Shown piece by piece: positions 22,567 through 30,956 of a stretch of DNA of 51,808 bases. Location: the NCBI RefSeq assembly GCF_019972155.1, contig NZ_BOVL01000019.1:51597-103404 (forward strand), written 5' to 3'. The notes beneath the pieces are model-generated. The model was given only the letters and a program-made list of their open reading frames with translations, searched no databases and had not been told where the DNA came from. How positions within the stretch are numbered: the stretch's first letter is position 1; every line of letters starts with the position of its first letter. This stretch comes from Bradyrhizobium sp. RD5-C2. Its GTDB lineage: Bacteria > Pseudomonadota > Alphaproteobacteria > Rhizobiales > Xanthobacteraceae. A program made the position numbers and the translations under genes.

Positions 22567-25190
22567 GCAGCGCAAATCGTTTGATAGGCGGCCAATTGAA
22601 GCGCGACGACCCGCCGCGCGGAATGACACTTCTCAAACCACAGACGCGCGGCATCGCCGCGGCCATTGCCGTCCAGCGGGTCAGCAAGTACTTCGAAAAT
22701 CCGGGCCGCGCACGTCTTTACGCTGTCGGCGGCTAGGCAGGGCGGCGCTACTCCAAAGAACTCCGCTGATTGGGTTTCATCAAGATTGGTTATGACTCGG
22801 CGTCCGAGCGCCATTGCTTCAAAGGTAACGCCGCCGATCGCCGGTATCCTGAACTGATCGACGACGACATCGCTCGAACAGTAAAGCTGTCGAAGCTCCG
22901 CCTTGTTCAACGACGGTATCCACGAAACCATCTCTTCAATTCGAAGTTCCTGAATCAGGTCCTTGCTTCGGTGAACGTCAACACCCCACTCGACCAGGAT
23001 GATACGAAAATCGCGGTCGGTCTGCGCAACCTGCGCTGCCGCCCTCAGGAAAAGGTCATTGCCCTTCTGCATCGAAACAGGTGCAGCCTGCCAGTGATGG
23101 CGCGACGGACTAAAGAATGTGGTGACCTTGGGGTCCAGCTTCGGGATTTTGAGTCCCGCTCGAAAGGTTGAGATTTTTTCATCGTCGAAGGCATGCGGAA
23201 GATAAACGGTCCGCTCCCTCTTCAATTTCAGCCGCGCCACGGACGGCAGCACATCCGAATTGGTTACGAAGGAGAAAGCCGCATTCTTGTACGACGCCGA
23301 ACAAAGAATGCCATTGTAGGTTTTCTCGAAAGGCAGTTCGCGCAACGTGCCGTGCTCGTAACACGTGTAATTCTTGAGCCCGTTGATGAACGGAATGAAC
23401 CCGTCGATCGAATAGCCCTGAATGATGTCGTAGTGCTCCAATACGTCGGCGAATTCATTGGCAATGGTGGATGCGAAGGCTTCGACCAAGACCAGGGCTT
23501 CTGCCGGATAGTCCGTGAACTGTCGCAGCAGGTCACCAAGAAGCACCTCACGTTGCGAGGCGTTTCGATCCTCTCCCTTGCCGTAATTCTCGAAGTAGCG
23601 AAACTCCGGGCGGTCGATGATCTCCGGCTTGGTCACCACCAGAATTGCTGACGAACCGACGTCAGCGGCCGCGCTGTTGCCTGTAACCGGTGTCACAGCG
23701 TGGGGATCTGGGATCGTGAAGCCATCGCTTTCGCTTGCAACCGGCGTCGCGGCGTCAGGATCCGGCATCTCGAAGACGTCAGAAGGAAATTCGAAGTCAT
23801 AGCGCGGCAAGCCGCGGCTGCGCCTCTGACTTCGCCAGATTGCGACCGCCAAACTCGGCCTGGCGGCAACGCCGCTTTCCGCCTCACGCCGCAAATGAGC
23901 AAATACATATTTCGTCAGCAGGGAACGATAGATCGATGTAAGGCCGCCTGGTCCTTTGGGATTTGGCGACCGCGAATCGCGAAACGTCGCATCTTCATTG
24001 CTTTCGCCTGTAGCCGGCGTCGCGGTGTCAGGATTCGGAGTTGTGAAGACATCGGCAGGAAACTCGAAGCCGAAACACGGCAAGCCGCGGCTGCGTCTCT
24101 GACTTCGCCAGATTGCGACCGCCAGACTCGGTCCGGCGACAACCCCGGTTTCCGCCTCACGCTGCAAATGAGCAAATACATATTTCGTCAGCAGGGAACG
24201 ATAGATCGATACGAGACGGCTTGGTCCTTTGGGATTTGGTGACCGCGAATCGCCGAACGTCCGATATTTATCGCTTTCGCTTGCAGCCGGCGTCGCTGTG
24301 CCAGGACTCGGCATCGTGAAGACGTCAGCAGAAAACTCGAAGCCAAAACGCGGCAGGCCGCGGCTGCGTCTCTGACTTCGCCAGATTGCGACCGCCAAAC
24401 TCGACCCGTCGACAACCCCGGTTTCCGCCTCACGCTGCAAATGAACAAAGACGTACTTCGCCAGCAAGGCGCGATAGGTTGATACGAGGCGGCCTGGTGC
24501 TTCGGGATTTGGATATTCGTTGGCGAGAGATCGGCTTTGCTCCGGCCGCGGATCTAGCGAGGCCGACTTTGATGAGGTCAGCGAAATCGGAGAGGATGCA
24601 GATTCAGGTTCTATGGTCACCCCTGGCAGGACGATGGTCGGCTGATCGGGCGGCTGCGGGATTGCCTTGCTTGCCTGGAAGTCCTGAAACTCGCGCGCAA
24701 TTGAAATTGTATCTGCCAGATGCTCCGGCATCGGTGGACGGACCCGGCTCTCTGCGGCAGCGATGCCATCGAGCATCTCCCAATATCTTGCCTGCAACAG
24801 CGTCCAGAAAAATGCTGCGGCTCCGCTGTCACCGGCGTTCTTCGCACGAAGGTACGAGAGGCAATCGAGAACGGGACCTTGCACAAACCAATCCGGTCGA
24901 CGCCAACCGCCCAACTCGGTGGCCCACCAATCCGGGAACATGTTGTCGACGTTGCCGTCGAAGCTTGCGGCCTCCCACTCCGGGCAACCCATGACGTGAT
25001 AGTAGTTATAGCAAATGACGTCCGCTTCGATTCCGAAGCGCCGCTGAATCAAGGCATTGTTGTAGGCGTTGTTCGCGATGTTGCCGATATGCAAGACGCG
25101 CAGCGGGCGATCGTGGGCGCGTTGGAACTCCCTCAGGAAGGCAAGCTGTAGTTGAAAGTCGCTATCACGATCCTTCGGCACGAACGTCAT
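22563..25190 (-). CDS. GT-B-like glycosyltransferase with three tandem 91-residue repeats
   Basis: An 875-residue protein. Residues about 28-170 and 515-680 look like the N-terminal Rossmann part of a GT-B glycosyltransferase (RVLHIGNIANNAYNN; YEHGTLRELPFE; VYLPHAFDD). Residues 685-870 are the nucleotide-sugar-binding part, with GGVTFEAMALGRRVI as the GT4-like acidic motif. Between them, residues 228-500 hold three tandem repeats, each with an amphipathic helix (RLVSIYRSLLTKYVFAHLQR) and an invariant AIWRSQRRSRGLP. I infer transfer of sugar to an envelope glycan; donor and acceptor are unknown. The start is uncertain: GGGGA abuts the ATG at 25190 without spacing, and eight open codons precede it back to a stop at 25215-25217, so the 5' end may be truncated. 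Base composition seems lower in GC than in its neighbours. Confidence 0.75.
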   Translation of the reverse strand: MTFVPKDRDSDFQLQLAFLREFQRAHDRPLRVLHIGNIANNAYNNALIQRRFGIEADVICYNYYHVMGCPEWEAASFDGNVDNMFPDWWATELGGWRRPDWFVQGPVLDCLSYLRAKNAGDSGAAAFFWTLLQARYWEMLDGIAAAESRVRPPMPEHLADTISIAREFQDFQASKAIPQPPDQPTIVLPGVTIEPESASSPISLTSSKSASLDPRPEQSRSLANEYPNPEAPGRLVSTYRALLAKYVFVHLQREAETGVVDGSSLAVAIWRSQRRSRGLPRFGFEFSADVFTMPSPGTATPAASESDKYRTFGDSRSPNPKGPSRLVSIYRSLLTKYVFAHLQREAETGVVAGPSLAVAIWRSQRRSRGLPCFGFEFPADVFTTPNPDTATPATGESNEDATFRDSRSPNPKGPGGLTSIYRSLLTKYVFAHLRREAESGVAARPSLAVAIWRSQRRSRGLPRYDFEFPSDVFEMPDPDAATPVASESDGFTIPDPHAVTPVTGNSAAADVGSSAILVVTKPEIIDRPEFRYFENYGKGEDRNASQREVLLGDLLRQFTDYPAEALVLVEAFASTIANEFADVLEHYDIIQGYSIDGFIPFINGLKNYTCYEHGTLRELPFEKTYNGILCSASYKNAAFSFVTNSDVLPSVARLKLKRERTVYLPHAFDDEKISTFRAGLKIPKLDPKVTTFFSPSRHHWQAAPVSMQKGNDLFLRAAAQVAQTDRDFRIILVEWGVDVHRSKDLIQELRIEEMVSWIPSLNKAELRQLYCSSDVVVDQFRIPAIGGVTFEAMALGRRVITNLDETQSAEFFGVAPPCLAADSVKTCAARIFEVLADPLDGNGRGDAARLWFEKCHSARRVVALQLAAYQTICAA
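23691..24509 (-). repeat. tandem 273-bp coding repeats within the glycosyltransferase gene
   Basis: Unit 1 spans 24237-24509 (residues 228-318), unit 2 spans 23964-24236 (319-409) and unit 3 spans 23691-23963 (410-500). Units 1 and 2 share about 70 of 91 residues by my count. In unit 3 the tail is replaced by a short internal duplication. The exact 273-bp period and retained reading frame indicate in-frame duplication followed by divergence. Confidence 0.9.
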
Positions 25191-25258
25191 TCCCCAGCAA
25201 TCGTAGTTCAGGTATTAGGCTTCCGCGCGAGAACGCACAATCTACGAACACCGATTCC

Positions 25259-25580
25259 GCCGCGCTTATTCTGCTCCATGTCGCGCCTCATCTCACCAAT
25301 CATTTAGTCGGCTTGCGCATCGGATGCGGTTGGTGTTGCGCTGGAGTTCGCGACCGGAGGATGTGTTCCGCGTGTTGCAGATCGGCTCGGGCGTTTACGT
25401 CGCCAGATTCACGTCACCCATCTGAATACCGCGTTCGTCTCGGTGCGGGCCGCGCATTCGGCGTTTTCTCCGTGTTTTCGCATCTCGCGCCGGGGTTGTG
25501 CCATGTCCTGACGCACCGCGGAGCCGCCACGGTCGCCAACCGGGCAGCCGGCGGACCGGTCGCGATCATATGCAGATTGT
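25259..25580 (+). pseudogene. decayed copy of the cytochrome-b-like membrane protein gene
   Basis: Conceptual fragments match the intact protein at 21438-22505. AALILLHVAPHLTNHLVGL (from 25259) corresponds to its residues about 169-188. RWSSRPEDVFRVLQIGSGVY corresponds to 231-250. VTHLNTAFVSVRA, in a shifted frame, corresponds to 256-268. FGVFSVFSHLAPGL...TVANR corresponds to about 301-330. At least two deletions (about 35 and 30 residues) and one frameshift separate the fragments. There is no start codon context and the N-terminal half is absent. It is a dead gene relic. Confidence 0.8.
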
Positions 25581-25645
25581 GCCGTGGGAGAATCCAGGCG
25601 AGTAAATCTCGCCTGCGCATCGAGACGGGGGATGTTCCTGAGGAG

Positions 25646-25721
25646 TGGTGCCGCAAGAGGGACTCGAACCCCCGACCCCGTCATTACGAATGACGTGCTC
25701 TACCAACTGAGCTATTGCGGC
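25646..25721 (-). tRNA. tRNA-Thr (anticodon CGT)
   Basis: A 76-nt tRNA read leftward. Acceptor GCCGCAA pairs with TTGCGGC, the anticodon loop TTCGTAA sits between GTCAT and ATGAC, and the T arm is GGGGG-TTCGAGT-CCCTC. CCA is encoded. The anticodon CGT (25686-25688) reads ACG threonine codons. I found no second copy of its 3' end nearby that would mark an integrated island. Confidence 0.95.
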
Positions 25722-25753
25722 GAACCGTTCGGCAACGGTCTGACAGCGCGAAC

Positions 25754-25782
25754 CTGATATCGGGCATGACCCCGATTGGCAA
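25754..25782 (-). promoter_or_regulatory. possible promoter of tRNA-Thr
   Basis: Read leftward: TTGCCA (25782-25777), exactly 17 nt, then TATCAG (25759-25754), ending 32 nt before the tRNA. Consensus-based only. Confidence 0.4.
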
Positions 25783-25827
25783 GGAAAACGCAGCTATTGA
25801 ACCGCACACCGGTTATCTAACCGCCGA

Positions 25828-27585
25828 TTAGCTTCCCAAACGTGACAGAAATCCGCGCCAACCGCCGATCTGGGCCTTGGCCGGGCCGATTTGTTCCGCA
25901 AATTCGTCCACGGCGCCGTCCTCGTCGACCCCGGGGTCGTCGGGGGCCCGGACGATGGGGATCACGGCCGGAATGGGCGCGGGCGCCGCCTTCGGCAGGT
26001 CGGTCCGGGAACGGAACAGGGGGGCGGGGGCCGGGGGAGCCGATTCGGCGGCCGGCGGCGGCTCCGGCACCGGCTCCGGGGCGGGCGGATCGGCCTGAAT
26101 TGGGGCCGGGTCGACCTCGATCGCCGCCGGCACCGGGGTGTTGTCCTGCACAGGCAACGCGACCGGCTCGACGGGCTTGATATCGACCGGCTCAGGCGGC
26201 TTGGGCGGAGGCGGCTCGCTGGCGACTTCCTTTGGCGGCTCGACCCGGCGCGGCGCCAGCATCGCCTCCTCGAACGGCGAGGGCTCGATCGCATTGCCCT
26301 TGTCGGACGGCAGCGCCGCCACCGGCGTCTGCCACTGGAAGGCATCGAGACGGCCGGTGACCGGCGACACCGGACGCCAGCGGTCGGAGACGTAGCCGTC
26401 CGCGGTCCACACCGGATCGTGCAGCGCGCGCACCGCGCGCAAGGTCCAGGCCCGCGCCCGGCCGCCGTCGCCATGTTCGGTGCGCTCGAGCTCCGCCATC
26501 AGCAGCGCGACCCGCTGCGTCGGCGCTGCGGTGAACGGCTCCAGCGCCGCACGCGCCTTGGCGAATTCGGTCGCATCGATCGCGGCGCGCGCGATCGCCA
26601 GCGCGCCTTCGATATGCCCGGGCGTTTTCGCCGCCAGCGTCTCGACCCGCACCAGGCGCTGGCGCGCGGCATCGCCGAGCCGCACATGCGAATAGGCATC
26701 GGCGAGATCGGGATGCGGCTGCGCCAGCCACGCGGTCTCGACGATCCGCATCGCACGGCGCACCTGATGCGCCTCGCTCTCGAATTTGGCGGCAAGCACC
26801 GCGGCCGGGATCAGCGTCGGCGCCAGCTTGAGCGCCTCCATCACGCTCGAGCGCGACAAATCGCGATCGACGGTCTCGAACTCCAGCGCACGCGCCGTGA
26901 GCAGCACGCCGCGTTGCCGCCGATAGGTCGCCTTGTCGATCAACCCGGCGGCCTGGTTGTTGTCGATGATCGACAGCGCACCGGCCCAATCGCCCTTGGC
27001 GCAGCAGAAGCCGAGCACCGCATGCGAGGCCCATGACGACGACGGCGACATTTTCAGCGCTTCCTCGGCAATCATTACTGCCGCCACCGGATCGTCGGCG
27101 CGCTGCGCCTCGATGAACAGGCCGCGCAGGCCGAGCAGCCGCGTGTCCGCGCGCTCGGCCATGGCACGGAAGGCGCGCTGCGCGCCGTCGCGATCGCCGT
27201 CGAGCTGCGCCGATTGCGCGTGCAGCAACAGCGCCAACGGATCGCCGCCGGCGTGGCGCCGCGCCACTTCGGCATGCGCGCGGGCGCCTGCGGAATCGCC
27301 ATGCCCGATCGCGAGCAGGCCTTGCGTGATGGCATGACGGCCACGCGCGTGGCGCCGCTCGCGCCTGCCGCGGCGGACGTGACCCGGGATCTTCCACAGG
27401 CCGCGCAGGATTACGCCGGCGACCATCGCAACGACGATGACGAGACCGAGCAGATACATCGGCTGCTTGGACGTGAAGCGCAAGCCGCCCCAGTTCAGCA
27501 CGAGATCGCCGGGCTGATCGGCCAACCAGGCCGCACCCGCTGCAGCGAGCGCGATCAGCAGCAGGAACAGAATGATCCGGATCAT
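25828..27585 (-). CDS. hemY: HemY-like protein of the haem biosynthesis cluster
   Basis: A 585-residue inner-membrane protein. Two N-terminal transmembrane helices (about 1-22 and 42-66) form the HemY_N domain, with DLVLNWGGLRF between them. A helical TPR-like region (about 80-420) follows, then a Pro/Ala/Glu-rich tail (about 430-540) and a short conserved end. Despite the name, this alphaproteobacterial family has no established enzyme activity; it is found with hemD and is thought to support haem or envelope functions. Its start lies 21 bp after the upstream gene's stop, so they are probably co-transcribed. Confidence 0.88.
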   Translation of the reverse strand: MIRIILFLLLIALAAAGAAWLADQPGDLVLNWGGLRFTSKQPMYLLGLVIVVAMVAGVILRGLWKIPGHVRRGRRERRHARGRHAITQGLLAIGHGDSAGARAHAEVARRHAGGDPLALLLHAQSAQLDGDRDGAQRAFRAMAERADTRLLGLRGLFIEAQRADDPVAAVMIAEEALKMSPSSSWASHAVLGFCCAKGDWAGALSIIDNNQAAGLIDKATYRRQRGVLLTARALEFETVDRDLSRSSVMEALKLAPTLIPAAVLAAKFESEAHQVRRAMRIVETAWLAQPHPDLADAYSHVRLGDAARQRLVRVETLAAKTPGHIEGALAIARAAIDATEFAKARAALEPFTAAPTQRVALLMAELERTEHGDGGRARAWTLRAVRALHDPVWTADGYVSDRWRPVSPVTGRLDAFQWQTPVAALPSDKGNAIEPSPFEEAMLAPRRVEPPKEVASEPPPPKPPEPVDIKPVEPVALPVQDNTPVPAAIEVDPAPIQADPPAPEPVPEPPPAAESAPPAPAPLFRSRTDLPKAAPAPIPAVIPIVRAPDDPGVDEDGAVDEFAEQIGPAKAQIGGWRGFLSRLGS

Positions 27586-27605
27586 CGAGAACCTATTGCA
27601 AGGAT

Positions 27606-28847
27606 TTACTGGTTGACCGTGGCGAGCGCCGCCATGGCGTTGTCGGCAAATTTCCGCGACGCGTCGAGCGCGGCGCGGCGCGCGTCCACCTTGGCGAGCC
27701 AGGCTTGCGCCGCGGTGCGATCGGCCGGCGGCAACGACTTCAATTCGCGCTCGGTCAATGCGAGATCATTATGCACGGCGGCCGATGTCACGCGCGCGAC
27801 GATGCTGCCGCGGTCGGTCCCGGTGCCGTCGGTCCGCTCGATCTGGATCAGGGTGGAGGCGCCGGCCTTCAAACGATCGACCAGCCCGGCGCTGGACGCC
27901 GCAGCTTCCGGCGGCGCGAGCTGCGGCACGATCTCGATCAGATCGCGGCACAGCTTGTTCGGACTAGGCACGCCTGACGCAGCGAAGACGTCGAGCGGCT
28001 TCAGCACGTCGGGATTGTCGGCGATCGCTTTCGCGGCCTCGAGCGCCGAGGCGTAGGGATCGCCGTGACGAACCGCGACGTCGAGCAGCGATGCCGCGAC
28101 CACGCGGCGCAGCGGCACGTCGTCCGCCTTCGCCTCGGCCTTGGTGTCGGCGATCTTGCTGTCCTGCTTGGCGATCGCGGCACCCTGCGCCTTCACCGCA
28201 CCCTCGACCTTGTCGATGCGTGCCGTGATGCCGGAGATGTCGGGCGCAGCCGCGCCATCGCGCGGCGCGGCCTTCACATCATTGACCGCTGCCGCAAGCT
28301 TGTCGGATTGCGCTCGCGCAGCAGCGAGCTCGGTGCGCAACGCGGCGATCGATTTGTCGAGCGCCTCCAGCCGCGCGGCCGCCGCGGGATCGGCGGCCGC
28401 AGCGACCGGTCTGCCGGCTTTCGATTCAAGCGCGGTCAGGCGCGTGCCGAGCTCGTCCACCGTTGCGGCGCTGGGCTGCGGCGCCGACGCCGGCGGCACC
28501 GCGGGCCAGCCGAGCAACCAGCCGACCCCGATCACCAGCGCTGCCGCGACCGCGCCCGATACCGGCGCCACCACCCAGGGAGATACCGGCCGTGACGGCT
28601 CGGCCTGGGACGCCGCGGCGGCGGGCTCGGGCTGCGGCTCGGCGTGGGGAGCAGGATCGGGATGAGGCTCCGCCTCGGGCGCGGCGGCCTCCGCTGCCTT
28701 GTCGGTATCCTTTGGGGCTTCCTCGCCCCCCTCGGCCTTTGGCGGCTCGCTGGAGATCTCGGTCGCCTGAAGATCGATGGTCGGCGGCGCGCGCTTGGGC
28801 CGGGAATCCGGCGAAGGTCCTGGGTCGTCGGGCCTTTCATCAGCCAT
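27606..28847 (-). CDS. mitofilin-like inner membrane protein (COG4223 type)
   Basis: A 413-residue protein. A cytoplasmic Pro/Glu/Ala-rich N-terminus (1-88) is followed by one transmembrane helix (about 91-114), a predicted coiled coil (about 135-270, many Ala/Lys/Asp heptads) and a C-terminal helical domain ending ASRKFADNAMAALATVNQ. This is the architecture of the bacterial relatives of mitochondrial Mic60 encoded beside hem genes in alphaproteobacteria, which are linked to membrane curvature. I chose the ATG at 28847 (MADERPDDPG); the upstream extension overlaps an E2 repeat. Confidence 0.82.
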   Translation of the reverse strand: MADERPDDPGPSPDSRPKRAPPTIDLQATEISSEPPKAEGGEEAPKDTDKAAEAAAPEAEPHPDPAPHAEPQPEPAAAASQAEPSRPVSPWVVAPVSGAVAAALVIGVGWLLGWPAVPPASAPQPSAATVDELGTRLTALESKAGRPVAAAADPAAAARLEALDKSIAALRTELAAARAQSDKLAAAVNDVKAAPRDGAAAPDISGITARIDKVEGAVKAQGAAIAKQDSKIADTKAEAKADDVPLRRVVAASLLDVAVRHGDPYASALEAAKAIADNPDVLKPLDVFAASGVPSPNKLCRDLIEIVPQLAPPEAAASSAGLVDRLKAGASTLIQIERTDGTGTDRGSIVARVTSAAVHNDLALTERELKSLPPADRTAAQAWLAKVDARRAALDASRKFADNAMAALATVNQ

Positions 28848-28903
28848 CGCGAGGGTCCTCAAAACTACTGGCCGCACATTGTAGCAGAATCGGCCGACGT
28901 TCT

Positions 28904-28945
28904 TAGAGCACGATCCGAAAAACGGAGCATTGCCTAACATCATGG
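28904..28945. repeat. dispersed repeat, family E2 (decayed)
   Basis: TTAGAGCACGATCCGAAAAA at 28904-28923, followed by degenerate mirror sequence (ATCATGGTC). It sits between hemD and the mitofilin-like gene. Confidence 0.55.
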
Positions 28946-28967
28946 TCAGACGAAAGAATTATTCCGC

Positions 28968-29696
28968 TCACGGCCGCAGGGTGCGCACCAGCGCCTCCAG
29001 CAGGGCGTTTTCGTCCGGGCGCGCCGCCACCACCACCTTGGTCGCGCCGGCATCATGGAGCACCGCGGCGACCGCGGGCGAGATGCAGCATTGCGGCAGT
29101 GCGAGCGCCGAAATCTCGATTCCGTCGGCCCGTATGGTGTCCAGGAACGCCTGCGCGCTGCGGCGGGAATAATGCAGCACCGCGGTGATCCGGTTGCCCA
29201 GGAAGGCGTCACCGACCTCCGTCGGGAAGCCGGCCACCGGCGCCATCCGGTAGGTGGTGTGGGTGACGACGGTAAGCCCCGTTTCGCTGAGCTCGCCCGC
29301 CAGATCGCGCGACAGGTCGGCGCCGGCGAGATAAAGGAGCGTGGCTGACGCCGCGAGTTCGCCGGCCTTGACCCGCGCGAGCACGAGATCGCGCAAGCTC
29401 ACCGCATCGCCCTTGGCCACCATCACCTTGTCGAAGCCCGCGGCGCGCGCGGCGTCGGCGGTGTGCGCGCCCACCGCGAACAGCGGCAGCCGCAACAGCC
29501 GGCTGCCGGCGAGATCGATGGCACGCGGCGCGTTGGCGCTGGTCAGGATAACCGCGTCATAATCCGCATCGTCGTCATGGAACGGTAACGGCTCGAAGCG
29601 CAGCACCGGCGCCGCGAGGGCCTCAAAGCCGCGTTGGCGCAGCGTCGCCAGCGTCGCGTCATTGTCCGGATGCGGTCGTGTGACAAGGATGGTCAC
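28968..29696 (-). CDS. hemD: uroporphyrinogen-III synthase
   Basis: HemD-type protein of 242 residues that closes and inverts ring D of hydroxymethylbilane to give uroporphyrinogen III. It begins VTILVTRPHPDNDATLATLRQRGF, the normal N-terminus, with a GTG start preceded by GGGAGG at good spacing. The two-domain pattern is visible (ILTSANAPRAIDL in domain 1; AVLHYSRRSAQAFLDTI in domain 2). Sequence conservation in HemD is always low, so assignment rests on these segments and on the hemY and mitofilin neighbours. hemC, commonly next to it, is not present. Confidence 0.88.
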   Translation of the reverse strand: MTILVTRPHPDNDATLATLRQRGFEALAAPVLRFEPLPFHDDDADYDAVILTSANAPRAIDLAGSRLLRLPLFAVGAHTADAARAAGFDKVMVAKGDAVSLRDLVLARVKAGELAASATLLYLAGADLSRDLAGELSETGLTVVTHTTYRMAPVAGFPTEVGDAFLGNRITAVLHYSRRSAQAFLDTIRADGIEISALALPQCCISPAVAAVLHDAGATKVVVAARPDENALLEALVRTLRP

Positions 29697-29785
29697 GGAT
29701 CAGGCCTCCCGCCCTGCGAATTGGACCTTGCCGACCGATTGCACTTCAAGACCTCGCAATGCTACCCCGGAGGGGACAGTTTGAT

Positions 29786-29831
29786 GAACATGATCTTGCC
29801 GGAAACCGGTTCCGGCCTGTCCGGATCATGC
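29786..29831. repeat. E2-like palindrome between hemD and tsaD
   Basis: GAACATGATCTTGCCGGAAA ... GTCCGGATCATGCTG is a palindrome resembling family E2 in the divergent hemD/tsaD spacer. It is one of the few repeats here in a divergent rather than convergent gap. Confidence 0.6.
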
Positions 29832-29869
29832 TGGTAGCACAAGGGCCGAAATTGGGACACGAACCGCCG

Positions 29870-30943
29870 ATGCTGGTGCTGGGGATCGAGACCACCTGCG
29901 ATGAAACCGCAGCCGCGGTGGTCGAGCGCCAGGCTGACGGGCAGGCAAGGATCCTCTCCAACGTCGTGCGCTCGCAGATCGACGAACACGCCCGCTTCGG
30001 CGGCGTGGTGCCGGAGATCGCGGCGCGCGCCCATGTCGACCTGCTCGACGGGATCGTCGCCTCCGCCATGAAGGAGGCCGGTGTCGGCTACGGACAATTG
30101 TCGGCGGTCGCAGCCGCCGCCGGCCCCGGCCTGATCGGCGGGGTGATCGTCGGCCTCACCACCGCGAAGGCGATCGCGATGGTGCACGATACGCCGCTGA
30201 TCGCGGTGAACCATCTCGAGGCGCACGCGCTGACGCCGCGGCTGACCTGCGCGCTGGCGTTTCCCTATTGCCTGTTCCTGGCCTCGGGCGGGCACACCCA
30301 GATCGTCGCCGTGGTCGGCGTCGGCGAATATGTCCGGCTCGGCACCACGGTCGACGACGCGATGGGCGAGGCGTTCGACAAGGTGGCGAAGATGCTGTCG
30401 CTGCCCTATCCCGGCGGGCCGCAAGTCGAGCGCGCAGCCGCCGGCGGCGACCCGACGCGATTTGCGCTTCCGCGCCCGATGCTCGGACGGCCCGATGCGA
30501 ATTTCTCACTGTCGGGATTGAAGACGGCGGTGCGCAATGAAGCGAGCCGGCTGGAGCCATTGGAGCCGCAGGACATCAGCGATCTCTGCGCGAGCTTCCA
30601 GGCCGCGGTGCTGGAATCGACCGCGGATCGGCTGACCGTCGGCTTGAGGTTGTTCGAGGAGCGGTTCGGCACGCCGCGCGCGCTGGTCGCGGCCGGCGGC
30701 GTTGCCGCCAACCATGCGATCCGCAGCGCGTTGCAGGACGTCGCGGCGAAAGCGCAGACCACGCTGATCATCCCGCCGCCGGCGCTCTGCACCGACAATG
30801 GCGCGATGATCGCCTGGGCCGGCGCCGAGCGAATGGCGCTTGGGTTGACCGACACGCTGGAAGCGCCGCCGCGGGCCCGCTGGCTGCTCGATGCCAACGC
30901 CAAGGCGCCGGCCGGCCACGCCAACAGCCGCGCCGGATATTGA
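29870..30943 (+). CDS. tsaD: tRNA N6-adenosine threonylcarbamoyltransferase
   Basis: TsaD (formerly Gcp/YgjD), 357 residues from the ATG at 29870, transfers the threonylcarbamoyl group to A37 of ANN-decoding tRNAs such as the tRNA-Thr in this window. It begins MLVLGIETTCDETA. The metal-binding motif HLEAH gives His115 and His119. SGGHTQIV, DDAMGEAFDKVAKML and the late CTDNGAMIA segment are all intact. An in-frame ATG at 29828 is possible but falls inside a repeat. gpsA follows 13 bp later, so the two form an operon. Confidence 0.96.
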   Translation: MLVLGIETTCDETAAAVVERQADGQARILSNVVRSQIDEHARFGGVVPEIAARAHVDLLDGIVASAMKEAGVGYGQLSAVAAAAGPGLIGGVIVGLTTAKAIAMVHDTPLIAVNHLEAHALTPRLTCALAFPYCLFLASGGHTQIVAVVGVGEYVRLGTTVDDAMGEAFDKVAKMLSLPYPGGPQVERAAAGGDPTRFALPRPMLGRPDANFSLSGLKTAVRNEASRLEPLEPQDISDLCASFQAAVLESTADRLTVGLRLFEERFGTPRALVAAGGVAANHAIRSALQDVAAKAQTTLIIPPPALCTDNGAMIAWAGAERMALGLTDTLEAPPRARWLLDANAKAPAGHANSRAGY

Positions 30944-30956
30944 ACTGAGGGTTCCG

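Noticed and set aside
23691..24509. Regular repeats resembling a CRISPR-like or satellite array
   Set aside because: The 273-bp units lie in one continuous reading frame with protein-level conservation, have no spacer structure, and no cas genes are near.
25646..25721. tRNA-Thr as an attachment site for an island covering 20-25.6 kb
   Set aside because: I found no integrase gene and no second copy of the tRNA 3' sequence on the left side.
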